A stretch of DNA of 64,000 nucleotides, taken from NCBI RefSeq assembly GCF_025145845.1, contig NZ_CP102253.1, forward strand, positions 1,488,001 through 1,552,000, in the 5' to 3' direction. The position numbers and the translations under genes are program-made. Below the pieces are notes generated by a model. It was given only the letters and a program-made list of their open reading frames with translations, searched no databases and was not told the DNA's origin. This stretch comes from Alistipes shahii WAL 8301 (GTDB lineage Bacteria; Bacteroidota; Bacteroidia; Bacteroidales; Rikenellaceae). Position 1 is the first letter of the stretch. Each line of letters begins with the position of its first letter. Below are positions 42,737-50,631 of the stretch, piece by piece.

Positions 42737-43525
42737 TTACTGATTGTTATTGCGACGGTCTCCGCCCCGACGTCCGCCGCGACGGTCTCCACCGCGACGG
42801 TCTCCGCGGTCACCGCGTCCGCCACGACGGTCGCCGCGCTCACCGCGGTCGCCCGAAGGTGCCTGCGCCGAAGCGCCTGCGATTTCGAACAGGTCGCGCT
42901 GGCCGTATACGATGCCCTGGCAGATCCACACCTTCACGCCCAGGATACCCACTTTCGTGAGGGCCTCCGTGAGGCAGTAGTCGATGTCTGCGCGGAACGT
43001 GTGCAGCGGAATGCGTCCCTCCTTGATCGTCTCCGTACGGGCCATCTCGGCGCCGCCGACACGGCCGGCAACCTGGATCTTGATACCCTCGGCGCCCATG
43101 CGCATGGTCGAAGCCACGGCCGTCTTCACGGCGCGGCGGAACGATACGCGGCCCTCCAGCTGGCGGGCGATGTTCTGGCCGACGATGACAGCGTCCACCT
43201 CGGGGCGTTTCACCTCGAAGATGTTGATCTGGATCTCCTTGCCGGTGAGCTTCTTCAGCTCCTCCTTCAGCTTGTCGACCTCCTGGCCGCCCTTGCCGAT
43301 GATGATGCCCGGACGGGCGGTCGAAATCGTAACCGTCACCAGTTTGAGCGTGCGCTCGATGATGATCTTCGAGATCGACGCCTTCGCCAGACGGACATTC
43401 AGATACTTGCGGATCTTGGCGTCCTCGACGAGTTTGTCGGAGAAATCCTTGCCTCCGAACCAGTTGGAATCCCAACCCCGGATGATACCAAGACGATTTG
43501 CTATCGGATTAACTTTCTGTCCCAT
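42737..43525 (-). CDS. rpsC: 30S ribosomal protein S3 with Arg-Gly-Asp tail
   Basis: The first 215 residues form a normal S3: MGQKVNPIANRLGIIRGWDSNWFGGKDF, KH domain (ARPGIIIGKGGQEVDKLKEEL) and the C-terminal domain (GRVGGAEMARTETIKEGRIPLHTFRADIDY). The remaining 40 residues are Arg/Gly/Asp repeats (RGERGDRRGGRGDRGDRRGG), an RGG-like low-complexity tail, giving 262 residues. S3 is at the mRNA entry tunnel. Confidence 0.97.
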   Translation of the reverse strand: MGQKVNPIANRLGIIRGWDSNWFGGKDFSDKLVEDAKIRKYLNVRLAKASISKIIIERTLKLVTVTISTARPGIIIGKGGQEVDKLKEELKKLTGKEIQINIFEVKRPEVDAVIVGQNIARQLEGRVSFRRAVKTAVASTMRMGAEGIKIQVAGRVGGAEMARTETIKEGRIPLHTFRADIDYCLTEALTKVGILGVKVWICQGIVYGQRDLFEIAGASAQAPSGDRGERGDRRGGRGDRGDRRGGDRRGGRRGGDRRNNNQ

Positions 43526-43529
43526 CTGA

Positions 43530-43940
43530 TTACTTGTTTTCTACGGTTACCATTTTGTCAACTACGATCGTTACGTGGTTCGAACGCTTGCGGATCCGGT
43601 GTGCGCGACCCTGGGGCGCAGCCTGAATACGCTTCAGCATGCGACCGCCGTCGACGAATACCTCTTTCACGCAGAGTTTCACATCCTCCAGACGCTCCGA
43701 CTCGTTCTTGGCCTCCCAGTTGGCGATCGCCGACTTGAGGAGCTTCTCCATACGGATCGACGCCTCCTTCTTCGAGTAACGAAGGATGCCCAGAGCCTTG
43801 TTGATCTCCACGCCGCGGATGATGTCGGCCACCAGGCGCATCTTGCGGGGAGAGGTCGGGCAATCACGCATAATGGCGATAGCCTTCTGCTTCTTTTCAG
43901 CCTTTAACTGTGCGGCTTTATTTGCTTTTCTTGCACCCAT
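43530..43940 (-). CDS. rplV: 50S ribosomal protein L22
   Basis: This 136-residue L22 shows CPTSPRKMRLVADIIRGVEINKALGIL, KSAIANWEAKNES, and the tunnel loop near RMLKRIQAAPQGRAHRIRKRSNHVTIVV. Length is slightly long because of an N-terminal Lys-rich extension. It lies 4 bp before rpsC. Confidence 0.97.
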   Translation of the reverse strand: MGARKANKAAQLKAEKKQKAIAIMRDCPTSPRKMRLVADIIRGVEINKALGILRYSKKEASIRMEKLLKSAIANWEAKNESERLEDVKLCVKEVFVDGGRMLKRIQAAPQGRAHRIRKRSNHVTIVVDKMVTVENK

Positions 43941-43947
43941 TTTCTAC

Positions 43948-44217
43948 CTATTTTTTCTTGTTACCTGCGTGACCGCGGAAGTTGCGGGTGGGAGCAAACT
44001 CGCCGAGTTTGTGTCCTACCATGTTCTCTGTTACATACACCGGAATGAATTTGTTTCCGTTGTGGACAGCTACCGTCTGACCTACGAAGTCAGGCGAGAT
44101 CATACTTGCTCGCGACCATGTCTTGATTACCGACTTTTTATTTCCTTCCGCCTGGGCGACGATCTTCGCTTCGAGCTTGGGGTCGATAAACGGTCCTTTT
44201 TTTAATGAACGGCTCAT
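43948..44217 (-). CDS. rpsS: 30S ribosomal protein S19
   Basis: This 89-residue S19 reads MSRSLKKGPFIDPKLEAKIV, WSRASMISPDFVGQTVAVHNGNKFIPVYVTENMVGHKLGEFAPTR-type core, and GHAGNKKK end. It forms the head of 30S with S13. Length is normal. It is between rplB and rplV. Confidence 0.98.
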   Translation of the reverse strand: MSRSLKKGPFIDPKLEAKIVAQAEGNKKSVIKTWSRASMISPDFVGQTVAVHNGNKFIPVYVTENMVGHKLGEFAPTRNFRGHAGNKKK

Positions 44218-44234
44218 TATGTACTCTTATTTAA

Positions 44235-45059
44235 TTATTTTTTCTTCTTGGAAATAATAAACTTCGAGGTCGTCTTCTTCGGGTTACGAGTCTTATAACC
44301 CTTGGCAAGCAGACCCTTGCGCGAACGCGGGTGACCACCCGACGCACGGCCTTCGCCACCACCCATCGGGTGATCCACCGGGTTCATGACGACACCGCGG
44401 TTGCGCGGACGGCGGCCGAGCCAACGCTCGCGTCCTGCCTTGCCCGAGCTTTCGAGGCTGTGGTCGACGTTCGACACGACACCCACCGTAGCGCGGCAAG
44501 TTACGAGTACCATACGAGTCTCGCCCGAAGGCAGCTTGATGACGGCGAATTTGCCTTCACGAGCCAGCAGCTGGGCGTAGGAACCGGCCGAACGGGCCAT
44601 AGCGGCCCCCTGACCGGGGTAGAGTTCAATGTTGTGGACGACCGTACCCAGGGGAATCTCGCTCAGGAAGAGCGTGTTTCCGACCTCGGGAGCGACGCCT
44701 GCGCCGCTCATGACGGTCTGGCCCACCTGGAGTCCGTTGGGTGCGATGATGTAGCTCTTCTCACCGTCGGCGTATACCAGGAGTGCGATGCGCGCGGTAC
44801 GATTGGGGTCGTACTCGATCGTTTTTACAGTTGCGGCGATGCCGTCCTTCGAGCGTTTGAAGTCGACGTTACGATACATCTGCTTGTGACCGCCGCCGAT
44901 GTAGCGGACCGTCATCTTGCCGTCGTTGTTACGTCCACCCGAGCTCTTCTTGGGGCTGAGCAGCGATTTCTCCGGTTTCGACGTCGTGATCTCGTCGAAC
45001 GTGCCGATAATCTTATGTCTCGTACCTGCGGTTACAGGTTTAAATTTTCTTACTGCCAT
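44235..45059 (-). CDS. rplB: 50S ribosomal protein L2
   Basis: This 274-residue L2 carries KFKPVTAGTRHKIIGTFDEI, GGGHKQMYR, and the C-terminal GVVMNPVDHPMGGGEGRASGG, with His-229-equivalent at the peptidyl-transferase centre. Length is normal. It follows rplW by 5 bp. Confidence 0.98.
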   Translation of the reverse strand: MAVRKFKPVTAGTRHKIIGTFDEITTSKPEKSLLSPKKSSGGRNNDGKMTVRYIGGGHKQMYRNVDFKRSKDGIAATVKTIEYDPNRTARIALLVYADGEKSYIIAPNGLQVGQTVMSGAGVAPEVGNTLFLSEIPLGTVVHNIELYPGQGAAMARSAGSYAQLLAREGKFAVIKLPSGETRMVLVTCRATVGVVSNVDHSLESSGKAGRERWLGRRPRNRGVVMNPVDHPMGGGEGRASGGHPRSRKGLLAKGYKTRNPKKTTSKFIISKKKK

Positions 45060-45064
45060 CTTCG

Positions 45065-45355
45065 TTAGATATTACTGTAAAAATCGATCTTGTCTCCATC
45101 CTTCAAGGTGACGATCGCCTTCTTGAAGTTATTGGCGCGACCCTCCAAGAGGCCCGCCTTGGTGTAGCGGCTCTTGAGTTTGCCCATGTAGTTCACGGTG
45201 TTCACGTCCGTAACGACGACGTTGTACATCTGCTCTACGGCATTGCGAATCTGCAGCTTGTTAGCCCTCACGTCAACGATAAAACCGTAGCGATTCAACT
45301 TTTCGCCCTGAATCGTCATTTTCTCGGTCAAAACCGGCTTAATAATAATGTCCAT
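45065..45355 (-). CDS. rplW: 50S ribosomal protein L23
   Basis: This 96-residue L23 begins MDIIIKPVLTEKMT and has the NRYGFIVDVRANKLQIRNAVEQMYNV and NYMGKLKSRYTKAG segments. The start at 45355 fits the family; longer in-frame sequence upstream overlaps rplD and is not L23-like. It lines the exit tunnel and docks trigger factor. Confidence 0.97.
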   Translation of the reverse strand: MDIIIKPVLTEKMTIQGEKLNRYGFIVDVRANKLQIRNAVEQMYNVVVTDVNTVNYMGKLKSRYTKAGLLEGRANNFKKAIVTLKDGDKIDFYSNI

Positions 45356-45369
45356 TGTAACTTGCGTTT

Positions 45370-45996
45370 TTAAGCTAACATCGTATTCAATACATTCTCG
45401 GCGCCTTCCACCATCACGATGGCCGATGCGTTCATCACGTCGTAGGTGCAGACGTTCTGAGCCAGCACGGGCTTCACATAGGGAAGGTTGCGGCACGACA
45501 GCTGCAGGTTGACGTTCGATTCGGGGAGAACCAGCAGCACCTTCTTGTCGTCGACCTTGAGCGCCTCGGCCAGAGCCACGACCGACTTGGTCTTGGGAGC
45601 CTCCAGCGACATCGTCTCGACGATGCTGATGGCGCCGGCCTGAGCCTTGTAGGTCAGCGCGCTGCGGCGGGCCAGCTGCTTGAGCTTCTTGTTGAGCTTG
45701 AAGCTGTAATCGCGGGGCTGGGGACCGAAGATGCGGCCGCCTCCCGGGAACAGGGGCGACTTGATGCTGCCCGCACGGGCGCCGCCGGTGCCTTTCTGAC
45801 GCTTGAGTTTGCGCGTCGAGCCGGCAACTTCGTTGCGCTGCTTCGACTTGTGCGTACCCTGACGCTGGTCAGCGAGATACTGCTTCACGTCGAGGTAAAT
45901 AGCGTGGTCATTAGCCTCCACGCCGAAGACGGCGTCCGAAAGGACTACCTTACGACCCGTCTCTTTTCCTTGTGTGTTTAATACAGCTAATTCCAT
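45370..45996 (-). CDS. rplD: 50S ribosomal protein L4
   Basis: This 208-residue L4 shows MELAVLNTQGKETGRKVVLSDAVF, the extended-loop GSTRKLKRQKGTGGARAGSIKSPLFPGGGRIFGPQPRDYS (tunnel constriction), and ALAEALKVDDKKVLLVLPE. ATG at 45996 is used; an upstream TTG at 46008 would overlap rplC. In some bacteria L4 also represses its operon. Confidence 0.97.
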   Translation of the reverse strand: MELAVLNTQGKETGRKVVLSDAVFGVEANDHAIYLDVKQYLADQRQGTHKSKQRNEVAGSTRKLKRQKGTGGARAGSIKSPLFPGGGRIFGPQPRDYSFKLNKKLKQLARRSALTYKAQAGAISIVETMSLEAPKTKSVVALAEALKVDDKKVLLVLPESNVNLQLSCRNLPYVKPVLAQNVCTYDVMNASAIVMVEGAENVLNTMLA

Positions 45997-45997
45997 A

Positions 45998-46612
45998 CTA
46001 TTTTTCAATCGTTAAATAAGCACCTTTTGCTCCCGGAATCGAACCTTTCACGAGGATGAGGTTGCTCTCGGGGATTACTTTCAATACACGCAGGTTCAAA
46101 ACCTTGACCTGCTCGCCGCCCATCTGGCCGGGCAGACGTTTGCCCTTGAAGACGCGCGAGGGATAGGACGACGCGCCCAGCGAACCCGGCTTGCGCGCAC
46201 GGTTGTGCTGGCCGTGGGTCTGGCCGCCGACGCCGCCGAAGCCGTGACGCTTCACTACGCCCTGGAAGCCTTTTCCTTTCGAGATCCCGGTCACGTCCAC
46301 CCAGTCCTCTTCCGAGAAGAGTTCTACGGTCAGCGTGTCGCCGAGATTCACTTCAGGCATGTCCTTGAATTCCGCAAGTTTGCGTTTCGGAGTCGTGCCG
46401 GCTTTCTTGAAGTGACCTAACAAACTGCTGGTGGCGTGCTTTTCACTCGTCTCGTCATAGGCAATCTGAACCGCCTCGTAGGTATCCTTCTCGACGGTCT
46501 TGATTTGCGTAACAACGCACGGTCCAGCCTCAATGACAGTGCATGGTATGTTCTTACCCTCGGCACTGTAAACGGAAGTCATTCCGATTTTCTTTCCAAT
46601 AAGTCCTGACAT
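45998..46612 (-). CDS. rplC: 50S ribosomal protein L3
   Basis: This 204-residue L3 reads MSGLIGKKIGMTSVYSAEGKN, TGISKGKGFQGVVKRHGFGGVGGQTHG and HNRARKPGSLGASSYPSRVFKGKRLPGQMGGEQV. It is the first gene of the S10-type block after a 346-bp gap downstream of rpsJ that holds a dispersed repeat (copy D). Length is normal. Confidence 0.98.
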   Translation of the reverse strand: MSGLIGKKIGMTSVYSAEGKNIPCTVIEAGPCVVTQIKTVEKDTYEAVQIAYDETSEKHATSSLLGHFKKAGTTPKRKLAEFKDMPEVNLGDTLTVELFSEEDWVDVTGISKGKGFQGVVKRHGFGGVGGQTHGQHNRARKPGSLGASSYPSRVFKGKRLPGQMGGEQVKVLNLRVLKVIPESNLILVKGSIPGAKGAYLTIEK

Positions 46613-46958
46613 TTGTTGTCAATTGTTTGTTATAAATAGTAATAAAGTGATGTAACGTTTTTTGTCTTGCCGTCTGGTTATCATATATTTCGATGTACCG
46701 GTCGCTTTCAGCCGCCATTGCCGCCTGCGGCGCCATTGACAAATCCGGCTCCATCCCGGTCTTCCCTCGGGGAGGGAGATGGCGTGCGCTCCGCACGGTT
46801 GGTACACTATATATAATCAATCACCTCCGGTTCCCGTCGTCCTGCCCCGCTCCCGTTCCCCTGCCCGGGGCAACGCTCGCCGAGCCGACCCGCCCCCGGT
46901 TCCTTCTTTCGAAGAAACCCGGGTTACAGCTCGGAAAACCGGCAGACATCCTGTCCGA
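46613..46958. other. 346-bp gap between rpsJ and rplC
   Basis: No gene is supported. About 95 bp are the dispersed element copy D (46713-46805). The rest is AT-rich on the rplC side with a TTTTTTG run and no clear terminator or consensus promoter; a weak promoter for the S10 block cannot be excluded. Confidence 0.6.
46713..46805 (+). repeat. Dispersed intergenic element, copy D
   Basis: A CCGCCTGCGGCG hairpin followed by CATTGACAAATCCGGC and a CCTCGGGGAGG hairpin, then AGATGGCGTGCGCTCCG. It is close to copy E near 61.0 kb over its full length and in the same strand orientation. Confidence 0.78.
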
Positions 46959-47264
46959 TCACACCTTGATCTCTACCTCCACACCCGAGGGAAGCTCCAG
47001 TTTCATCAGCGCGTCGATCGTTTTGGGCGTCGACGAGTAGATGTCGAGGATACGCTTGAAGGTGCAGAGCTGGAACTGCTCGCGGGCTTTCTTGTTGACG
47101 AAAGTCGAGCGGTTGACCGTAAAAATCTGCTTGTGCGTGGGAAGGGGCACCGGGCCGCTCACGACGGCGCCCGTGCTCTTCACAGTCTTCACAATCTTCT
47201 CGGCCGACTTGTCCACGAGATTGTGATCGAATGACTTTAACTTGATTCTAATCTTCTGGTTCAT
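46959..47264 (-). CDS. rpsJ: 30S ribosomal protein S10
   Basis: This 101-residue S10 carries IRIKLKSFDHNLVDKSAEKIV, the GPVPLPTHKQIFTVNRSTFVNKKAREQF-type loop and a IDALMKLELPSGVEVEIKV end. It is in the 30S head and also acts in antitermination as NusE. It follows fusA by 9 bp and is followed by a long gap. Confidence 0.98.
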   Translation of the reverse strand: MNQKIRIKLKSFDHNLVDKSAEKIVKTVKSTGAVVSGPVPLPTHKQIFTVNRSTFVNKKAREQFQLCTFKRILDIYSSTPKTIDALMKLELPSGVEVEIKV

Positions 47265-47273
47265 ATTGTTTGC

Positions 47274-49388
47274 TTATTCTATATCCTTACGTTTACCACT
47301 CGCTTTCTCGATGATCTCCTTGGCCAGGTTGGCAGGGACCTCCTCGAAGTGCGAGAACTCCATGGACGAGGTTGCGCGGCCCGACGAAATCGTACGCAGT
47401 ACGGTCACATAGCCGAACATCTCCGACAGGGGAACCTTGGCCTTCACCACGCGGGCGGTGCCTTTCGACTCCATGCCGGTAACCTGTCCGCGACGCTTGT
47501 TCAGGTCGCCGATGATGTCGCCCATGTTCTCCTCGGGGGTCACGACCTCCACGTTCATAATAGGCTCCATAATCACCGAACCGGCCTTGGGAGCCGCTGC
47601 GCGGTAACCGTTGCGGGCTGCGATCTCGAACGACAGCTGGTCGGAGTCCACGGGGTGGAACGAACCGTCGAGCAGCGTGATCTTCATCGAGTCCATCTTG
47701 TAGCCGGCCAGCGCACCGTTCGCCATCGCCGAAGCGAAGCCCTTCTGCACTGCGGGGATAAACTCCTTGGGAATGTTACCGCCCTTGACCTGGTCTACGA
47801 ACGTAAGGCCCATGGCGCCGTCGTCGGCGGGACCGATCTCGAAGATGATGTCGGCAAACTTACCGCGACCGCCGGTCTGCTTCTTGAAGACCTCGCGGTG
47901 CTGAACCGTCTTGGTGAGCGACTCCTTGTAGTTCACCTGGGGAGCGCCCTGGTTGATCTCCACACCGAACTCGCGGCGCAGACGGTCCACGATGATGTCG
48001 AGGTGAAGCTCGCCCATGCCGCTGATCACCGTCTGACCCGAATCCTCGTCGGTGTGCACCGTGAAGGTGGGGTCCTCTTCAGCCAGCTTGCCCAGGGCGA
48101 TGCCGAGCTTGTCGAGGTCCTTCTGGGTCTTCGGCTCCACGGCCAGACCGATCACCGGCTCGGGGAAGGTCATCTGCTCCAGCACGATGGGTGCGTTCTC
48201 GGCGCAGAGCGTGTCGCCCGTGCGGATCTCCTTGAAACCTACGGCCGCGCAGATGTCGCCGGCGCCGACGGTCTCCATCGGGTTCTGCTTGTTGGCGTGC
48301 ATCTGGTAGATGCGGCTGATACGCTCGCGCTTGCCGCTGCGGGTGTCCAGGATGTAGGAACCGGCATCGAGCTTACCCGAGTATACGCGCACGAAAGCCA
48401 GACGGCCTACGAACGGGTCGGTAGCGATCTTGAACGCCAGACCGCAGAACGGATCGCTCTCCGAAGCGTGGCGAACCTCTTCCTGCTCGGTTTTGGGGTT
48501 CATGCCCGTAACGGGGGGCAGGTCGAGCGGCGAGGGCAGGAAAGCCATCACGTAGTCGAGCAGTTTCTGCACGCCCTTGTTGTGGAACGACGAACCGCAG
48601 AGCATCGGGACGATCTGCATCGAGATCGTCGCCTTGCGGATCGCTGCGAGCAGCTCGTCGGCGGTGATCGAATCGGGGTCCTCGAAGAACTTCTCCATCA
48701 GCGCATCGTCGGTGGAAGCCACCTCCTCGATGAGCTTGCCGCGCCACTCGGCGGCCTCGGCCTTCATCGACTCGGGAATCTCCTTCAGCTCGAAGTTGTC
48801 GCGGACGGTCTTGTCGTCGTAATAATAGATAGCGTTATTATATATAAGGTCTACCAGACCTTCGAACTTGTCCTCGGCGCCGATAGGCAGAACGACCGGA
48901 AGGGCCGTAGCTCCGAAGTGCTCCTTGATCTGTGCGCACACCGACAGGAAGTCGGCGCCCGTGCGGTCCATCTTGTTGACGTAACCCAGACGGGGCACGT
49001 TGTACTTGTCGGCCTGACGCCATACGGTCTCCGACTGCGGCTCCACGCCGCCTACGGCGCAGAACGTGGCGATAGCGCCGTCCAGCACGCGCAGCGAACG
49101 CTCCACCTCGACCGTGAAGTCGACGTGTCCCGGGGTGTCGATCAGATTGATCTGGTACTGGTTGCCCATGTAGTTCCAGAAAGCGGTCGTTGCAGCCGAG
49201 GTGATCGTGATGCCGCGCTCCTGCTCCTGAACCATCCAGTCCATGACGGCAGCGCCTTCGTGCGTTTCACCGATCTTGTGGGTTTTGCCCGTGTAGAAAA
49301 GGATTCGCTCCGACGTGGTGGTTTTACCGGCATCGATGTGAGCCATGATACCGATATTGCGAGTATATTTTAAATCTCTGGTTGCCAT
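47274..49388 (-). CDS. fusA: Elongation factor G
   Basis: This 704-residue translational GTPase catalyses ribosome translocation. It has the G1 motif AHIDAGKTTTSERILFYTG, EQERGITITSAATT (switch II context), DTPGHVDFTVEVERS, NKMDRTGADF, and domains II-V ending in ASGKRKDIE. ATG at 49388 starts the standard MATRDLKYTRNIGIMAHIDAG; an upstream in-frame extension overlaps rpsG and is not EF-G-like. The order rpsL-rpsG-fusA-rpsJ is the usual str block. Confidence 0.98.
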   Translation of the reverse strand: MATRDLKYTRNIGIMAHIDAGKTTTSERILFYTGKTHKIGETHEGAAVMDWMVQEQERGITITSAATTAFWNYMGNQYQINLIDTPGHVDFTVEVERSLRVLDGAIATFCAVGGVEPQSETVWRQADKYNVPRLGYVNKMDRTGADFLSVCAQIKEHFGATALPVVLPIGAEDKFEGLVDLIYNNAIYYYDDKTVRDNFELKEIPESMKAEAAEWRGKLIEEVASTDDALMEKFFEDPDSITADELLAAIRKATISMQIVPMLCGSSFHNKGVQKLLDYVMAFLPSPLDLPPVTGMNPKTEQEEVRHASESDPFCGLAFKIATDPFVGRLAFVRVYSGKLDAGSYILDTRSGKRERISRIYQMHANKQNPMETVGAGDICAAVGFKEIRTGDTLCAENAPIVLEQMTFPEPVIGLAVEPKTQKDLDKLGIALGKLAEEDPTFTVHTDEDSGQTVISGMGELHLDIIVDRLRREFGVEINQGAPQVNYKESLTKTVQHREVFKKQTGGRGKFADIIFEIGPADDGAMGLTFVDQVKGGNIPKEFIPAVQKGFASAMANGALAGYKMDSMKITLLDGSFHPVDSDQLSFEIAARNGYRAAAPKAGSVIMEPIMNVEVVTPEENMGDIIGDLNKRRGQVTGMESKGTARVVKAKVPLSEMFGYVTVLRTISSGRATSSMEFSHFEEVPANLAKEIIEKASGKRKDIE

Positions 49389-49404
49389 CTGTTCGGTCTC
49401 CTTA

Positions 49405-49881
49405 TTAGAATCTAAAGTGTGCGAATGCCTTGTTGGCCTCGGCCATGCGGTGCATCTCCTCCTTACGCTTGAAGGCTGCGCCCTGCTGGTTGTAGGCATC
49501 CAGTATCTCTGCTGAAAGCTTGTCTGCCATCGTCTTGCCGGCGCGCTTGCGGGAATAGAGGACAAGGTTTTTCATGGAAATAGAAATCTTGCGCTCCGGA
49601 CGAACCTCCATAGGAACCTGGAACGTCGCACCTCCGATACGCTTCGATTTCACTTCGACTTGGGGTGTGATGTTCTCCAGAGCCTGTTTCCAGACTTCCA
49701 GCGGAGATTTATCAGCATCCTTCATCTTCTTGCCGACGATTTCGAGCGAGTCGTAGAAAATCGTGTAGGCAATACTCTTCTTACCATCCAGCATAAGGTT
49801 GTTCACGAAACGGGTCACAGCCACGTCTCCGAACTTCGGATCCGGAAGTAGAATTCGCTTTTTTGGCTTAGCTTTTCTCAT
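49405..49881 (-). CDS. rpsG: 30S ribosomal protein S7
   Basis: This 158-residue S7 has MRKAKPKKRILLPDPKFGDVAVTRFVNNLMLDGKKS, RIGGATFQVPMEVRPERK and the HRMAEANKAFAHFRF end. It nucleates the head of 30S. Length is normal. It lies between rpsL and fusA. Confidence 0.98.
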   Translation of the reverse strand: MRKAKPKKRILLPDPKFGDVAVTRFVNNLMLDGKKSIAYTIFYDSLEIVGKKMKDADKSPLEVWKQALENITPQVEVKSKRIGGATFQVPMEVRPERKISISMKNLVLYSRKRAGKTMADKLSAEILDAYNQQGAAFKRKEEMHRMAEANKAFAHFRF

Positions 49882-49923
49882 TGCTATTTAAAAATGATCT
49901 GTTAAAAACTCTCTTGTTGTTGA

Positions 49924-50304
49924 CTACTTGCCTGCCTTGGGACGTTTGGCTCCGTACTTCGAACGACGCTGACGACGTCCGTCCACGCCTGCCGAGTCGA
50001 GCGCACCGCGCACCAGGTGATAACGTACACCGGGGAGGTCCTTCACACGACCGCCGCGGACGAGCACGATGGAGTGCTCCTGCAAGTTGTGGCCTTCTCC
50101 GGGGATGTAGGCGTTGACCTCCTTGCCGTTGGTCAATCTTACACGCGCTACCTTACGCATTGCCGAGTTCGGCTTCTTCGGGGTCGTCGTGTACACACGC
50201 GTACATACGCCTCGGCGCTGGGGACACGCAGCCAGTGCGGGAGACTTCGACTTGTCCTCCATCTTCACACGGCCGTTTCTCACTAACTGTTGAATAGTTG
50301 GCAT
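49924..50304 (-). CDS. rpsL: 30S ribosomal protein S12
   Basis: This 126-residue S12 carries MPTIQQLVRNGRVKMEDKSKSPAL, the decoding loops TTPKKPNSAMRKVARVRLTNGKEV and PGVRYHLVRGALDSAGVDGRRQRRS. These segments are where streptomycin resistance changes arise in other bacteria; here the Lys of TPKKPNS is present. It is the first gene of the superoperon. A consensus promoter lies at 50362-50390. Confidence 0.98.
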   Translation of the reverse strand: MPTIQQLVRNGRVKMEDKSKSPALAACPQRRGVCTRVYTTTPKKPNSAMRKVARVRLTNGKEVNAYIPGEGHNLQEHSIVLVRGGRVKDLPGVRYHLVRGALDSAGVDGRRQRRSKYGAKRPKAGK

Positions 50305-50631
50305 TTCTAAAACTGTCCTTTAATTGTTAAAAAATCTATCTCCATTGTCCAAAATGGACTGCAAAGGTACGCATTTTTTCGGAAATACAATATATATGCA
50401 CGTCTTTTTTCGCCATTTCCCAGGATTTTACGCCGTTTGTAATACTTTTTACTTATAGAATTTCCTGCAAAATAAATTCCGGTTATATATAAACCGACAA
50501 CGGATTTATTATCAACGCCATAAACCGAATGTTCCGGGCCTTGATCCCCGGCACGGACTTTGCCCCGCAAACGGCGTGCAGACAGCCCTTCCCGACAGGA
50601 ACGGCCCGAAAACAAACTGCACCGCAAAACC
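50305..50631. other. 327-bp divergent intergenic region
   Basis: This AT-rich stretch holds the promoter of the ribosomal superoperon on the minus strand and the upstream region of the plus-strand propeller lipoprotein. A short dyad CGGTT-ATATATA-AACCG lies at 50480-50496. No gene is supported; no clear consensus promoter was found for the plus-strand gene. Confidence 0.6.
50362..50390 (-). promoter_or_regulatory. Promoter of the str-S10-spc-alpha superoperon
   Basis: On the minus strand, TACCTTTG (50362-50369) with TTG (50388-50390) 18 bp upstream. It lies about 58 bp before the rpsL ATG. Confidence 0.65.

Noticed and set aside
46554..46820. Similar minus-strand frames at 46554-46820 and 60779-61105 (shared RHLPPRG stretch)
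   Set aside because: Their likeness comes from the dispersed intergenic element (copies D and E), not from a protein family.
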